From assembly GCA_022720335.1 (NCBI GenBank), contig JAIHVJ010000053.1:1-11455 (forward strand): a stretch of DNA of 11,455 nucleotides. The letters are read 5' to 3'. Each line of letters opens with the position of its first letter. Within the stretch, counting starts at the first letter, position 1. The notes below the pieces were generated by a model. That model worked only from the letters and a program-made list of their open reading frames with translations. It searched no databases and was not told the origin of the DNA. A program made the translations under genes and the position numbers. Positions 5,976 through 11,455 of this stretch are shown piece after piece. The stretch is from Collinsella sp. (GTDB taxonomy: Bacteria > Actinomycetota > Coriobacteriia > Coriobacteriales > Coriobacteriaceae).

Positions 5976-7666
5976 TCGTACCCGTTAAGTTTACCTACGC
6001 CTCGCGCGACCTGTGGTTCGACCCACAGGATCTGGATATCCTCGAGGCCGATTATGCCATTTGTTCTACCGAGCGCGGAACCGAGATCGGCCTGGTCACG
6101 GCCGACCCCTTCGAGGTGCCGCTCGACGAAATCGGTCAGCCGCTCAAGCCCGTGTTGCGCGTGGCGAGCGACATCGACCTGCAGCTTGCCGACGACCTGG
6201 CCATCCAAGGCGACGAGGCCATGGTCGACTTCCGCCGCCTGGTCAAGGAGCTCGACCTCGAGATGAAGCCGGTCGGCGTCGAGTACCTGTTTGGCGGCGA
6301 GAAGGCCGTGTTCTACTTTGCGGCCGAGGAGCGCGTCGATTTTCGCCAGCTCGTCAAGGACCTGTCCTCGACGCTGCACATCCGCGTCGACATGCGCCAG
6401 ATCGGCGTGCGCGACGAGACCCGCCTGGTGGGCGGCTATGCCCAGTGCGGACAGGAGCTCTGCTGTACGCGCTTTGGCGGACAGTTTGAGCCCGTCTCGA
6501 TTCGCATGGCAAAAGAGCAGGACCTGCCGCTCAACTCATCCAAGATCAGTGGCGTCTGCGGCCGCCTGATGTGCTGCCTGCGCTATGAGTTCGAGGCGTA
6601 CAAGGACTTTAAGAGCCGCGCGCCCAAAAAGAAGACGCTTATCGATACGCCGCTTGGCAAGGCGCGCATCCAGGAATATGACACGCCGCGTGAGCAGCTG
6701 GTGTTGCGCCTGGAGAACGGCAAAGTCTTTAAGGTCAACCTGGCCGACATGACCTGCTCTGAGGGCTGCAAAAAGAAGGCCGCCGAGCAGGGCTGCAACT
6801 GCCGCCCCGACTGCGTGACGCGCGGCGTGCTCGAGCGCATCGAGTCGCCCGAGATGCGCCTGGCGCTTATGGAGCTCGACCGCGAGAACGGCGTCGACGT
6901 GGGCGATGGCCTGTCGAGCGCCGACCGTCTGGCGGGGACGACGATGCCCAAGCGCCGCCGTCGCGATGCGGACGCCGATACCCGTGCCGGTCAGAGCCAG
7001 GGCGAGGGTCGCGGCCGCGGAAAGGGCCGCGGCAAGGCCGAGGCTCCCGAGGCCGAGGAGGCCTCCGGTGGCCGTCGCCGCCGCAAGCGTGCGGGCTCGG
7101 GCGATGCCGGCGAGACCGCAGCTGCAGGCAAGAATGCCTCCCGCGAGCGCGAGGCTCAGCAGCCCCAGCAGCAGAATCGCGGCGGTGGCATGAACCCCAC
7201 GCGCCGTCGTCGCCGTCATCTGTCGAGCGAGGAGCGCGAGGATGCCTTCCGCGCCGCAGCCGCTCGCGAGGCCGGTACTGCTCCCAAGGGCGGCTCGGGT
7301 TCCGACGCACCTGCCGACAAGGGCGGCAAGCCGCGTGGCGATGAGGAGCGCGCGCCGCGTCCGCGTCGTCGCCATTCTTCGGGCACGCAGCAGAAGCCCT
7401 CGGTGCCTTCCGTGGCCGATCAGGTTTCGGATGGCGAGGTCAAGGTCACGCGCCGTCGCCCCGGCGACGGTGGAGGTACGGCAGCCAAGGCCGCGCGCGG
7501 CGCCTCTCGCGACGAGCGTGACGTGCGCGAGGATCGTGGCGGCGAGGGCTCGGCCGACCAGGGCCAGAAGCGCCGTCGCCGTCGTCGCTCCCGCAAGCCG
7601 CGTCAGGACGGTGGCGAGGGCTCGACCCCGAGCTCGTCCGCGCCGCAACCGCCTGCCGGCGAATAA
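5966..7666 (+). CDS. ricT: RicT/YaaT family protein (PSP1 domain) with a long Arg-rich C-terminal tail
   Basis: This encodes 566 residues, about twice the usual 270-300. Residues 1-250 match the PSP1 (RicT/YaaT) family: EIGLVTADPFEV, VEYLFGGEKAVFYF, RVDFRQLVKDL and the cysteine-rich centre QCGQELCC (C161, C166, C167) and GVCGRLMCCLRYE (C198, C203, C204). In Bacillus, RicT acts with RicA and RicF; the complex carries Fe-S clusters and modulates RNase Y-dependent mRNA maturation. Conserved RicT cysteines are reported ligands there. An extra cluster, C264, C268, C277, C279 and C283, follows. From about residue 327 to the end the chain is low complexity and basic, with Arg blocks such as KRRRR, GRRRRKR, TRRRRR and KRRRRRR spaced by Gly/Ala/Glu, and a GRGRGKGRGK segment. 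This probably binds RNA or the ribosome (inference). The start ATG overlaps the holB end, with AGGAAGG 7 nt upstream. No RicA or RicF partner is in the window. Confidence 0.9.
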   Translation: MPLVVPVKFTYASRDLWFDPQDLDILEADYAICSTERGTEIGLVTADPFEVPLDEIGQPLKPVLRVASDIDLQLADDLAIQGDEAMVDFRRLVKELDLEMKPVGVEYLFGGEKAVFYFAAEERVDFRQLVKDLSSTLHIRVDMRQIGVRDETRLVGGYAQCGQELCCTRFGGQFEPVSIRMAKEQDLPLNSSKISGVCGRLMCCLRYEFEAYKDFKSRAPKKKTLIDTPLGKARIQEYDTPREQLVLRLENGKVFKVNLADMTCSEGCKKKAAEQGCNCRPDCVTRGVLERIESPEMRLALMELDRENGVDVGDGLSSADRLAGTTMPKRRRRDADADTRAGQSQGEGRGRGKGRGKAEAPEAEEASGGRRRRKRAGSGDAGETAAAGKNASREREAQQPQQQNRGGGMNPTRRRRRHLSSEEREDAFRAAAAREAGTAPKGGSGSDAPADKGGKPRGDEERAPRPRRRHSSGTQQKPSVPSVADQVSDGEVKVTRRRPGDGGGTAAKAARGASRDERDVREDRGGEGSADQGQKRRRRRRSRKPRQDGGEGSTPSSSAPQPPAGE

Positions 7667-7711
7667 CGCCCGCGAGCGGATTTAACCTGCCTAACCCCAA
7701 ACGCGTCGGGG

Positions 7712-7717
7712 TATCAT
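7712..7717 (+). promoter_or_regulatory. Candidate -10 box (TATCAT) for comF
   Basis: GTCGGGGTATCATGGC lies 46 nt after the ricT stop and 51 nt before the comF start. It repeats the GGGGTATCATGGC string in front of tmk. I see no convincing -35 at 17 nt. A transcript from here would start near 7724, just before the SD-sequestering hairpin. Confidence 0.5.
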
Positions 7718-7729
7718 GGCGCTGAATCA

Positions 7730-7765
7730 ACAACCCTCCCTCTGCCTTTGCATAGGGAGGGTTGT
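7730..7765 (+). promoter_or_regulatory. Leader hairpin that buries the comF Shine-Dalgarno
   Basis: ACAACCCTCCCT (7730-7741) and AGGGAGGGTTGT (7754-7765) are perfect 12-nt inverted copies around a 12-nt loop (CTGCCTTTGCAT). The right arm contains AGGGAGG, the only good ribosome binding site for comF, 8 nt before GTG 7769. In RNA the site would be fully paired. No T tract follows, so it is not a normal terminator. It may act as a translational switch (temperature, ligand, protein or antisense RNA). That role is inference; the pairing is direct. Confidence 0.7.
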
Positions 7766-7768
7766 GTC

Positions 7769-8575
7769 GTGAAGAGACATTTGAATGCGTTGGGTTGCCT
7801 GCAAAGCGTTGGCACCCTGCCGTTTGCGGATGAATTGCTACCGTTTGCCGAGCGCGTGGCGCACGAGGCGCTCGAGGCGTTGTCGCCCACGCGATGCGCC
7901 GGCTGCGAGCGCTCCGGCGCGCTTATTTGCCAAGACTGCCTCGCGGCGCTTGCGCTCATCGATCCGCGTCATAGCTGCACTCGATGCGGCGCCCCGTTTG
8001 GAGACCTGCTGTGTACCGAGTGCTCGGTCGAGGGCGCGTCCTCGGCGATGGCCGAAGCGCTCGACCGTTGCCTGGCGTGCGCCGCCTACACGCATCCGCT
8101 GCCGCGCATCATTAAAGCGTACAAAGACGCGGGCGAGCGACGCCTGGCGCCGTATCTGGCAGAGCTGCTATACGACACCGCCCTGCATGCCCAAGTTGTG
8201 GCCCCCGATCGCTATGGCGGCGTGTTGTCCGCTGCCGACGCAGTTGTGTTTGTGCCTGCGACAGCGGCGGCGTTTCGGCGGCGCGGCTTTGATCATATGG
8301 AGGCCATTGCGCGTCCATTTTGTGAGCTGTCGGGTGTACCGCTGCTCGATGCCCTCGTTAAGTACGGCCATGGCGACCAGCGCGAACTCGGTCGCGAGGA
8401 GCGCCGAGAGCGCGCCCGGGGCATGTACGAGACGGTCGAGGACGTGCGGGGCCGCCGCCTGCTGCTTATCGATGACGTCATTACCACAGGCGCGACGATG
8501 GCGGCGGCTTCGGCAGAACTCAAGCGCGCCGGTGCCGCGGCTGTCGATGGCCTTGCTATCGCACGCGTTTGGTAG
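7769..8575 (+). CDS. comF: ComF family phosphoribosyltransferase-like protein
   Basis: This encodes 268 residues. ComF proteins combine zinc-binding cysteine pairs with a type I phosphoribosyltransferase fold. In competent bacteria they are needed for uptake or processing of transforming DNA; elsewhere their job is not settled. Two cysteine sets are visible: C43/C46/C54/C57 (RCAGCERSG, ICQDC) and C70/C73/C82/C85 (CTRCGAP, LLCTEC). A KAYKDAGERRLAPYLA segment follows the usual ComF pattern of YKY/GE. The PRPP-binding loop is LLLIDDVITTGATM, with IDDVITTGAT at 234-243. GTG 7769 is chosen because AGGGAGG lies 8 nt upstream; an earlier in-frame TTG at 7748 falls in the hairpin loop with no site. 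The next gene starts 11 nt after the stop. Length is slightly above the typical 220-250 because of an N-terminal extension of about 35 residues. Confidence 0.92.
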   Translation: MKRHLNALGCLQSVGTLPFADELLPFAERVAHEALEALSPTRCAGCERSGALICQDCLAALALIDPRHSCTRCGAPFGDLLCTECSVEGASSAMAEALDRCLACAAYTHPLPRIIKAYKDAGERRLAPYLAELLYDTALHAQVVAPDRYGGVLSAADAVVFVPATAAAFRRRGFDHMEAIARPFCELSGVPLLDALVKYGHGDQRELGREERRERARGMYETVEDVRGRRLLLIDDVITTGATMAAASAELKRAGAAAVDGLAIARVW

Positions 8576-8581
8576 AGGTGG
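8575..8581 (+). promoter_or_regulatory. Ribosome binding site for the gene after comF
   Basis: GAGGTGG overlaps the last base of the comF stop codon and stands 5 nt before GTG 8587. It supports that start rather than the TTG at 8569, which lies inside comF and upstream of the site. Confidence 0.6.
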
Positions 8582-8586
8582 TTCAT

Positions 8587-9699
8587 GTGGCGGTAAAAAT
8601 CAACCAGCGCGTCGAGCCGACGAAAGAACAGCTCGCGGCTTCCGTGATCCTGACGGGCGCCTCGGCGTTGCGCATGATGCGCGCCGAGCGCCGGCAGATG
8701 GGCTACATCAGCTGGAAAGACCTCGATCCCGATGAAGAACGGCGAGTCCTGCACGTGTCATCGCCCTCGGCCGAGGATATCTATTTTCCTGACTTGGTGC
8801 GAATCGGAGCCAAAAGCGGCGAGGTGCAAGAAGACTTGCGCCTGCTGGTGGGGACTGCGGCACAGCGCCGCCGCATGCCTGGCGTGAGTTGGTCCGTCTG
8901 TTCCGCGGGGTTGCCGGCCGGCTCTATTCTGGAAGTGGAGCCGGAGGTTTACAGCTTGTCTCCCGAGGCCCTTTGCGTTGCCGTTGCACGCGAGGTTGGC
9001 TGCATTCAGGCATTCGCTCTGGCCCAGGAACTATGCTCAAAGATTTCACTGAGCGATCGCGGTAAGTTTCTGCCTCCCTACAGCTCGCCTGTTGTGAACA
9101 AACTTGCAAAGGACAAGGACCAACCGCCAGATGTGGGCTACTTTGAGGTCGAGCCGGTGCTGACGCCCGAACGGCTGACAGAATACCTCGCGGTATGCAA
9201 GGGAAGCGATGCCAAGCGGTTGCTACGCCTGTGCCCCTACCTGTCAGAAAATCTGCGTTCACCCATGGAGTGCATCATGCTTGCCATGTTCTCCCTTCCG
9301 TTTTCCTACGGCGGGTTTGCCTGCGGCCCTTTTAAGGCTGACTATAAGATTGAGTTCAATGACCGCGCGCAGGCGATCTCGGGCATGCCGTATGCTATCT
9401 GCGATGCCTACCAGGAAGCGGCCCAGTTTGACCTGGAATATAACGGTGAACAGGGCCATTCGGCTCGGGCGGGGCGGATCCATGACGAAAAGCGCAACAC
9501 GGGCTTTATTGCTATGGGGATCGAGGTTGCGACGGTCAACAACGAAATGCTCTGCGACATGGAGGCGATGGAGGCGCTCGCATGGCGCATCCATCAGCGC
9601 ATGGGCAAGCGCTATCAAAACCGCGTGAAGGCTCGTCGGGAGAAGCAAGACGCGCTGCTGAATACGCTTCGAGCGTGTTTTGGGCTTAAGCCAGCATAA
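8587..9699 (+). CDS. Uncharacterised protein with a PD-(D/E)XK (DUF559/Vsr-like) nuclease signature at the C-terminus
   Basis: This encodes 370 residues from GTG 8587. I do not recognise a named gene. The first 250 residues contain YISWKDLDPDEERRVLHVSSPSA and a VGCIQAFALAQEL helix, without a known motif. The C-terminal region reads SGMPYAICDAYQEAAQFDLEYNG, then GEQGH, R297, D300 and R303, followed by FIAMGIEVATV. This order (Asp273 in a strand, 10 residues later E284-x-N286-G, then a His, D..R and a helix leading to a hydrophobic strand) fits the DUF559/Vsr-type endonuclease fold, where the classic K is often D, N or another residue. No signal peptide or membrane helix is seen. It follows comF by 11 nt and is probably cotranscribed. 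Its base composition looks slightly more AT-rich than comF or holB. The gene is followed by the inverted-repeat element at 9733. Similar orphan proteins are, from memory, frequent in Coriobacteriia. The nuclease role is inference. Confidence 0.8.
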   Translation: MAVKINQRVEPTKEQLAASVILTGASALRMMRAERRQMGYISWKDLDPDEERRVLHVSSPSAEDIYFPDLVRIGAKSGEVQEDLRLLVGTAAQRRRMPGVSWSVCSAGLPAGSILEVEPEVYSLSPEALCVAVAREVGCIQAFALAQELCSKISLSDRGKFLPPYSSPVVNKLAKDKDQPPDVGYFEVEPVLTPERLTEYLAVCKGSDAKRLLRLCPYLSENLRSPMECIMLAMFSLPFSYGGFACGPFKADYKIEFNDRAQAISGMPYAICDAYQEAAQFDLEYNGEQGHSARAGRIHDEKRNTGFIAMGIEVATVNNEMLCDMEAMEALAWRIHQRMGKRYQNRVKARREKQDALLNTLRACFGLKPA

Positions 9700-9732
9700 T
9701 TTTAGGGCTTTATAGGGGTTTGCTTATATGTT

Positions 9733-9951
9733 CTGTGCAAAAAACGGCAAATATGAGTACTGTTACTAGATTAGTGGCAGCAAAATCAAAGAAAGTTGGA
9801 CCGAAAATCAGTATTCATTGAAAAGATAATAAACAAATGTGGAACATCGAAGTGCCAAACAGGCGTAAATGAGCTCAAAGCCGGCCTGTGAGGCGGAAAA
9901 TCGCTGCTATCAAATTAGTAACAGTACTCATATTTGCCGTTTTTTGCACAG
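9733..9951. mobile_element. MITE-like element with perfect 36-bp terminal inverted repeats
   Basis: The ends 9733-9768 and 9916-9951 are exact reverse complements; each starts CTGTGCAAAAAACGG and continues through CAAATATGAGTACTG. The symmetry extends imperfectly for 13 more bases to GCAGC/GCTGC (9781 and 9903). The core of about 121 bp is AT-rich (for example AAAAGATAATAAACAAATG) and has no ORF of note. Total size is 219 bp. No clear target-site duplication is visible: flanks are TATATGTT on the left and GGAGTCC on the right. Size, lack of coding capacity and sharp outer ends fit a miniature inverted-repeat element moved in trans by a transposase elsewhere. Transcribed, it would fold into a 36-bp perfect stem. 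The inverted repeat is certain; mobility is inference. Confidence 0.75.
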
Positions 9952-9971
9952 GGAGTCCTGGGCCAGGTGCA

Positions 9972-10000
9972 CCCGGCGCTTCCCGTAGGGGAGCGCCGGG
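9972..10000. repeat. Strong GC hairpin, 13-bp stem with GTA loop
   Basis: CCCGGCGCTTCCC (9972-9984) and GGGGAGCGCCGGG (9988-10000) pair fully with one T-G wobble around a 3-nt loop. No T tract follows (CTCAATAAGG). It may stop or stabilise transcripts leaving the comF side, or belong to the structured region downstream. A second, weaker hairpin (AAGGG 10007-10011 with CCCTT 10023-10027) follows immediately. Confidence 0.65.
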
Positions 10001-10072
10001 CTCAATAAGGGTGTAACCAGACCCCTTGTGACCTGCAAAATCTGTACTCGCGGTGCGATTGCGCCCCTAACC

Positions 10073-10101
10073 TTAAACTTTAGCTTGAACTTAGCTATAA
10101 T
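10073..10101 (+). promoter_or_regulatory. Housekeeping-type promoter (TTAAAC, 17 nt, TATAAT)
   Basis: TTAAAC at 10073-10078 and a perfect TATAAT at 10096-10101 are separated by 17 nt. The local DNA is AT-richer than its surroundings. Transcription should begin near 10108, about 340 nt before the lipoprotein start, implying either a long leader or a separate RNA gene. Confidence 0.7.
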
Positions 10102-10104
10102 GCG

Positions 10105-10427
10105 CTACGTTCCTGCCAGGCTGTGGTTGCGGACGGACGAAATGTCCATCCTAGTCCAAGACAGACGCGGTCAAAGGGATCCACGTAAGCGACCGCGTGC
10201 GCGCGGCGCGATCATGGCGCGTCCTAGATGTAAGCCGCACCGTCCGTTCTACTTTCTTTGGGGCAATACCGCCTCGCGGGCGAGCGGGTCAGTCGTGAAG
10301 GTGGCTGCGGCCTCCCGAGCAAACACCCCGGTGCGCAAGTGTGGGGTCAAATACCAGGTCAGCTGGTGGGAACAACCTGATATTCCGCGCAACGCACGGA
10401 TTGTATACGACACAGAAGGCAGGGTAG
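10105..10427 (+). ncRNA. Candidate structured RNA or long structured 5' leader (about 320 nt)
   Basis: Sequence from the TATAAT promoter to just before the lipoprotein gene pairs end to end. CTAC 10105-10108 pairs with GTAG 10424-10427, CCTGCC 10112-10117 with GGCAGG 10418-10423, CTGTG 10121-10125 with CACAG 10411-10415, and GTTGCG 10126-10131 with CGCAAC 10388-10393, all nested in order. Inside are local stems: GGAC/GTCC around GAAAT (10135-10149 region), ACGCGGTC 10165-10172 with GACCGCGT 10191-10198, GCCGCA 10234-10239 with TGCGGC 10306-10311 enclosing a CTCG-CGGG-CGAG hairpin (10273-10284), and ACCCC 10325-10329 with GGGGT 10343-10347. I could not match it to RNase P RNA, tmRNA, SRP RNA or a riboswitch I know. 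A frame upstream of the lipoprotein is open across this stretch but has no ribosome binding site. The pairing is direct; a functional RNA is inference. Confidence 0.45.
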
Positions 10428-10437
10428 TGGACATGGT

Positions 10438-10443
10438 GAGGGG
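10438..10443 (+). promoter_or_regulatory. Ribosome binding site for the lipoprotein gene
   Basis: GAGGGG stands 7 nt before ATG 10451. It favours this start over ATG 10433, which lies upstream of it. The signal peptide then starts with MHAARLG. Confidence 0.6.
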
Positions 10444-10450
10444 TAGCTTG

Positions 10451-11439
10451 ATGCACGCGGCTCGGTTAGGTGCTGGGGCCGCAGCGGTCATCGCCGTTTT
10501 GGGCCTGAGCGGATGCGCGTTCAACCCGCTGTCTACGTTCACGACTCGCACGATCGACCAGATCGAGTACGAGACCGTCACGCCGGCGGTGTCGGACGAT
10601 GCCCTGGTCACTCCCGAAACCCTGACGGTCGCCCTCGATACTTCCGATGCGCCGCAGGCCATGCAGGGCGCCGACGGCGAGCTCACGGGATATGCGGTCG
10701 ACGCCGCCCGCGCCCTCGCAAGCCGCATGGGCCTTAAGGTCGCCTTTGTCGATGCGTCCTCGGCAGGTTCCGCGCTCGGCGACAAAAAGGCCGATATCTT
10801 TATCGGCGAGATTCCACGGACGGGGACATTAGCTCGCTCGGCACCTGCCTGTACGATGCCACTTCCGTGTTCGGTAAAACTAGCGATGGTGGGTCGCTAA
10901 GCGTTTCCACCGATACCCTTAGCACGTCCACCCTGGGCGTTCAGATGTCCTCGGCCTCGCAGGAAGCGCTCGCCAAGCAGAGCATCACGGCCAACCAAAA
11001 GACCTTCTCCAACATCAACGAGTGCTTTGAGGCGCTCGAGTCCGGCGAGATCGACTACGTGATTTGCGATTCCACGGCCGGCGGCTACCTTGCGCGCCTG
11101 ATGAGCCAGATCTCTTACGTCGGCGCGCTCGAGACACCCTCGACGCTCGGCGTCGCGGGCCTCGCGGCCAACGATGAGCTATGCCGTGCCGTGAGCGATG
11201 CCCTCGACGGTATCACGGTCGATGGCACGCTCGAGGCGGTCCACTCCGTCTGGTACGGCACGATGCCCTATGATCTCACCACCAAGACGGTCTCGGGCGC
11301 CGACGTGCAGTCGTCCGACACCGGATCCAGCGAGTCTGCATCCTCCGATTCGAGCAGCGAGGGTGCAACCTCCGAGGATAAGTCGTCCGGCCAGGAGGGC
11401 ACTATCACCGACGACGACATTAACAAGCTCAATAGCTAG
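10451..11439 (+). pseudogene. Solute-binding lipoprotein (family 3), broken by a single-base frameshift near 10810
   Basis: The first frame gives a lipoprotein signal peptide (hydrophobic AAAVIAVLGLSGC, lipobox Cys22) and then LTVALDTSDAPQAMQ, GELTGYAVDAARALASRMGLKVAFVD and ADIFIGE. That is the first lobe of a family-3 (SBP_bac_3) solute-binding protein, which delivers amino acids or similar small solutes to an ABC importer. After GAG 10808-10810 this frame runs into unrelated residues and stops at the TAA ending 10900. The -1 frame resumes from GAT 10810-10812: DSTDGDISSLGTCLYDATSVFGK, then FEALESGEIDYVICDSTAGG and the closing DGTLEAVHSVWYG, followed by a Ser/Asp-rich tail to TAG 11437-11439. 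Reading one extra G at 10810 gives an uninterrupted protein of about 329 residues. No slippery heptamer is present, so programmed frameshifting is unlikely. It could be a true mutation or a sequencing error. No permease or ATPase gene is in the window. Confidence 0.8.
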
Positions 11440-11455
11440 TTATTGCTAGGGGTGG

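Noticed and set aside
6536..7648. A 370-codon minus-strand open frame opposite ricT.
   Set aside because: It is a Leu/Ala/Arg/Thr-rich shadow of the Arg-rich RicT tail, with no family motif; the plus strand gene is clear.
8569..8586. TTG 8569 as the start of the gene after comF.
   Set aside because: It lies within comF and upstream of GAGGTGG; GTG 8587 is 5 nt after that site.
9733..9951. CRISPR-like or attachment-site interpretation of the repeated ends.
   Set aside because: There are only two copies in inverted orientation with one core, no spacer series, and no integrase or tRNA gene nearby.
10105..10427. RNase P RNA, tmRNA or SRP RNA.
   Set aside because: The hallmark strings are missing: no GAGGAAAGTCC, no tmRNA acceptor end with CCA, and no GGAAGGAAGCAG SRP core. 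ACAGAA and CCAGGTCAG alone are not enough.
10028..10450. An open frame upstream of and in frame with the lipoprotein, which would give a 140-residue N-terminal extension.
   Set aside because: It has no ribosome binding site at its start, spans the TATAAT promoter, is rich in Arg/Pro/Ala of the kind high-GC non-coding DNA yields, and would bury the lipoprotein signal peptide inside the protein.
10249..10785. A 178-codon minus-strand open frame over the structured region and the lipoprotein start.
   Set aside because: It is antisense to a recognisable lipoprotein and shows no motif.
10795..10815. Programmed -1 frameshifting in the lipoprotein gene.
   Set aside because: There is no X XXY YYZ heptamer at the junction, and no family known to me needs a shift here.

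Overview
The window is GC-rich and reads as chromosomal DNA from an actinobacterium of the class Coriobacteriia, most likely Collinsella or a close relative. This rests on the gene set and style: frequent GTG/TTG starts, AGGAG-type ribosome binding sites, a zinc-ribbon membrane protein, and intergenic hairpin repeats carrying GGGACGTTCC or TAGGGACTG. The assignment is inference from recalled patterns and was not checked by a search.

Left part (1-2930). The window opens in the 3' end of a hypB-like GTPase gene (nickel-hydrogenase maturation). A complete type IA DNA topoisomerase gene of 864 codons follows. Its catalytic motifs look archaeal-type; it has four zinc ribbons and a histone-H1-like Lys/Ala/Thr tail. 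A hairpin terminator with T-rich flanks on both sides separates it from a convergent minus-strand gene for a zinc-ribbon, single-pass membrane protein. A palindromic repeat lies beside the terminator.

Middle (3920-7670). A divergent intergenic region holds a perfect 23-bp inverted repeat and candidate promoters for both sides. Rightward runs a compact housekeeping operon: tmk (thymidylate kinase), holB (DNA polymerase III delta') and ricT (PSP1/YaaT family). Gene joints are 1 nt apart or overlap by 10 nt. The order tmk-holB-ricT matches the Bacillus order with darA and yaaR missing. This RicT has an extra cysteine cluster and about 240 residues of Arg/Gly-rich disordered tail.

Right part (7670-9700). 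comF follows, with its Shine-Dalgarno buried in a perfect 12-bp hairpin. Eleven bases later comes an uncharacterised 370-residue protein whose C-terminus carries a PD-(D/E)XK/DUF559-like nuclease signature.

Accessory stretch (9700-11455). About 750 bp have no convincing gene. They hold a 219-bp AT-rich element with perfect 36-bp inverted ends (MITE-like), a very strong GC hairpin, a good TATAAT promoter, and about 320 nt that fold with 5'/3' closing stems, either a structured RNA or a long leader. Last is a lipoprotein of the family-3 solute-binding type, broken by a single-base frameshift near 10810.

The most interesting unexplained items are the structured RNA region, the inverted-repeat element, the SD-sequestering comF leader, the candidate nuclease, and the archaeal-like topoisomerase. 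I see no defence island, CRISPR array, tRNA, rRNA or complete transposon.
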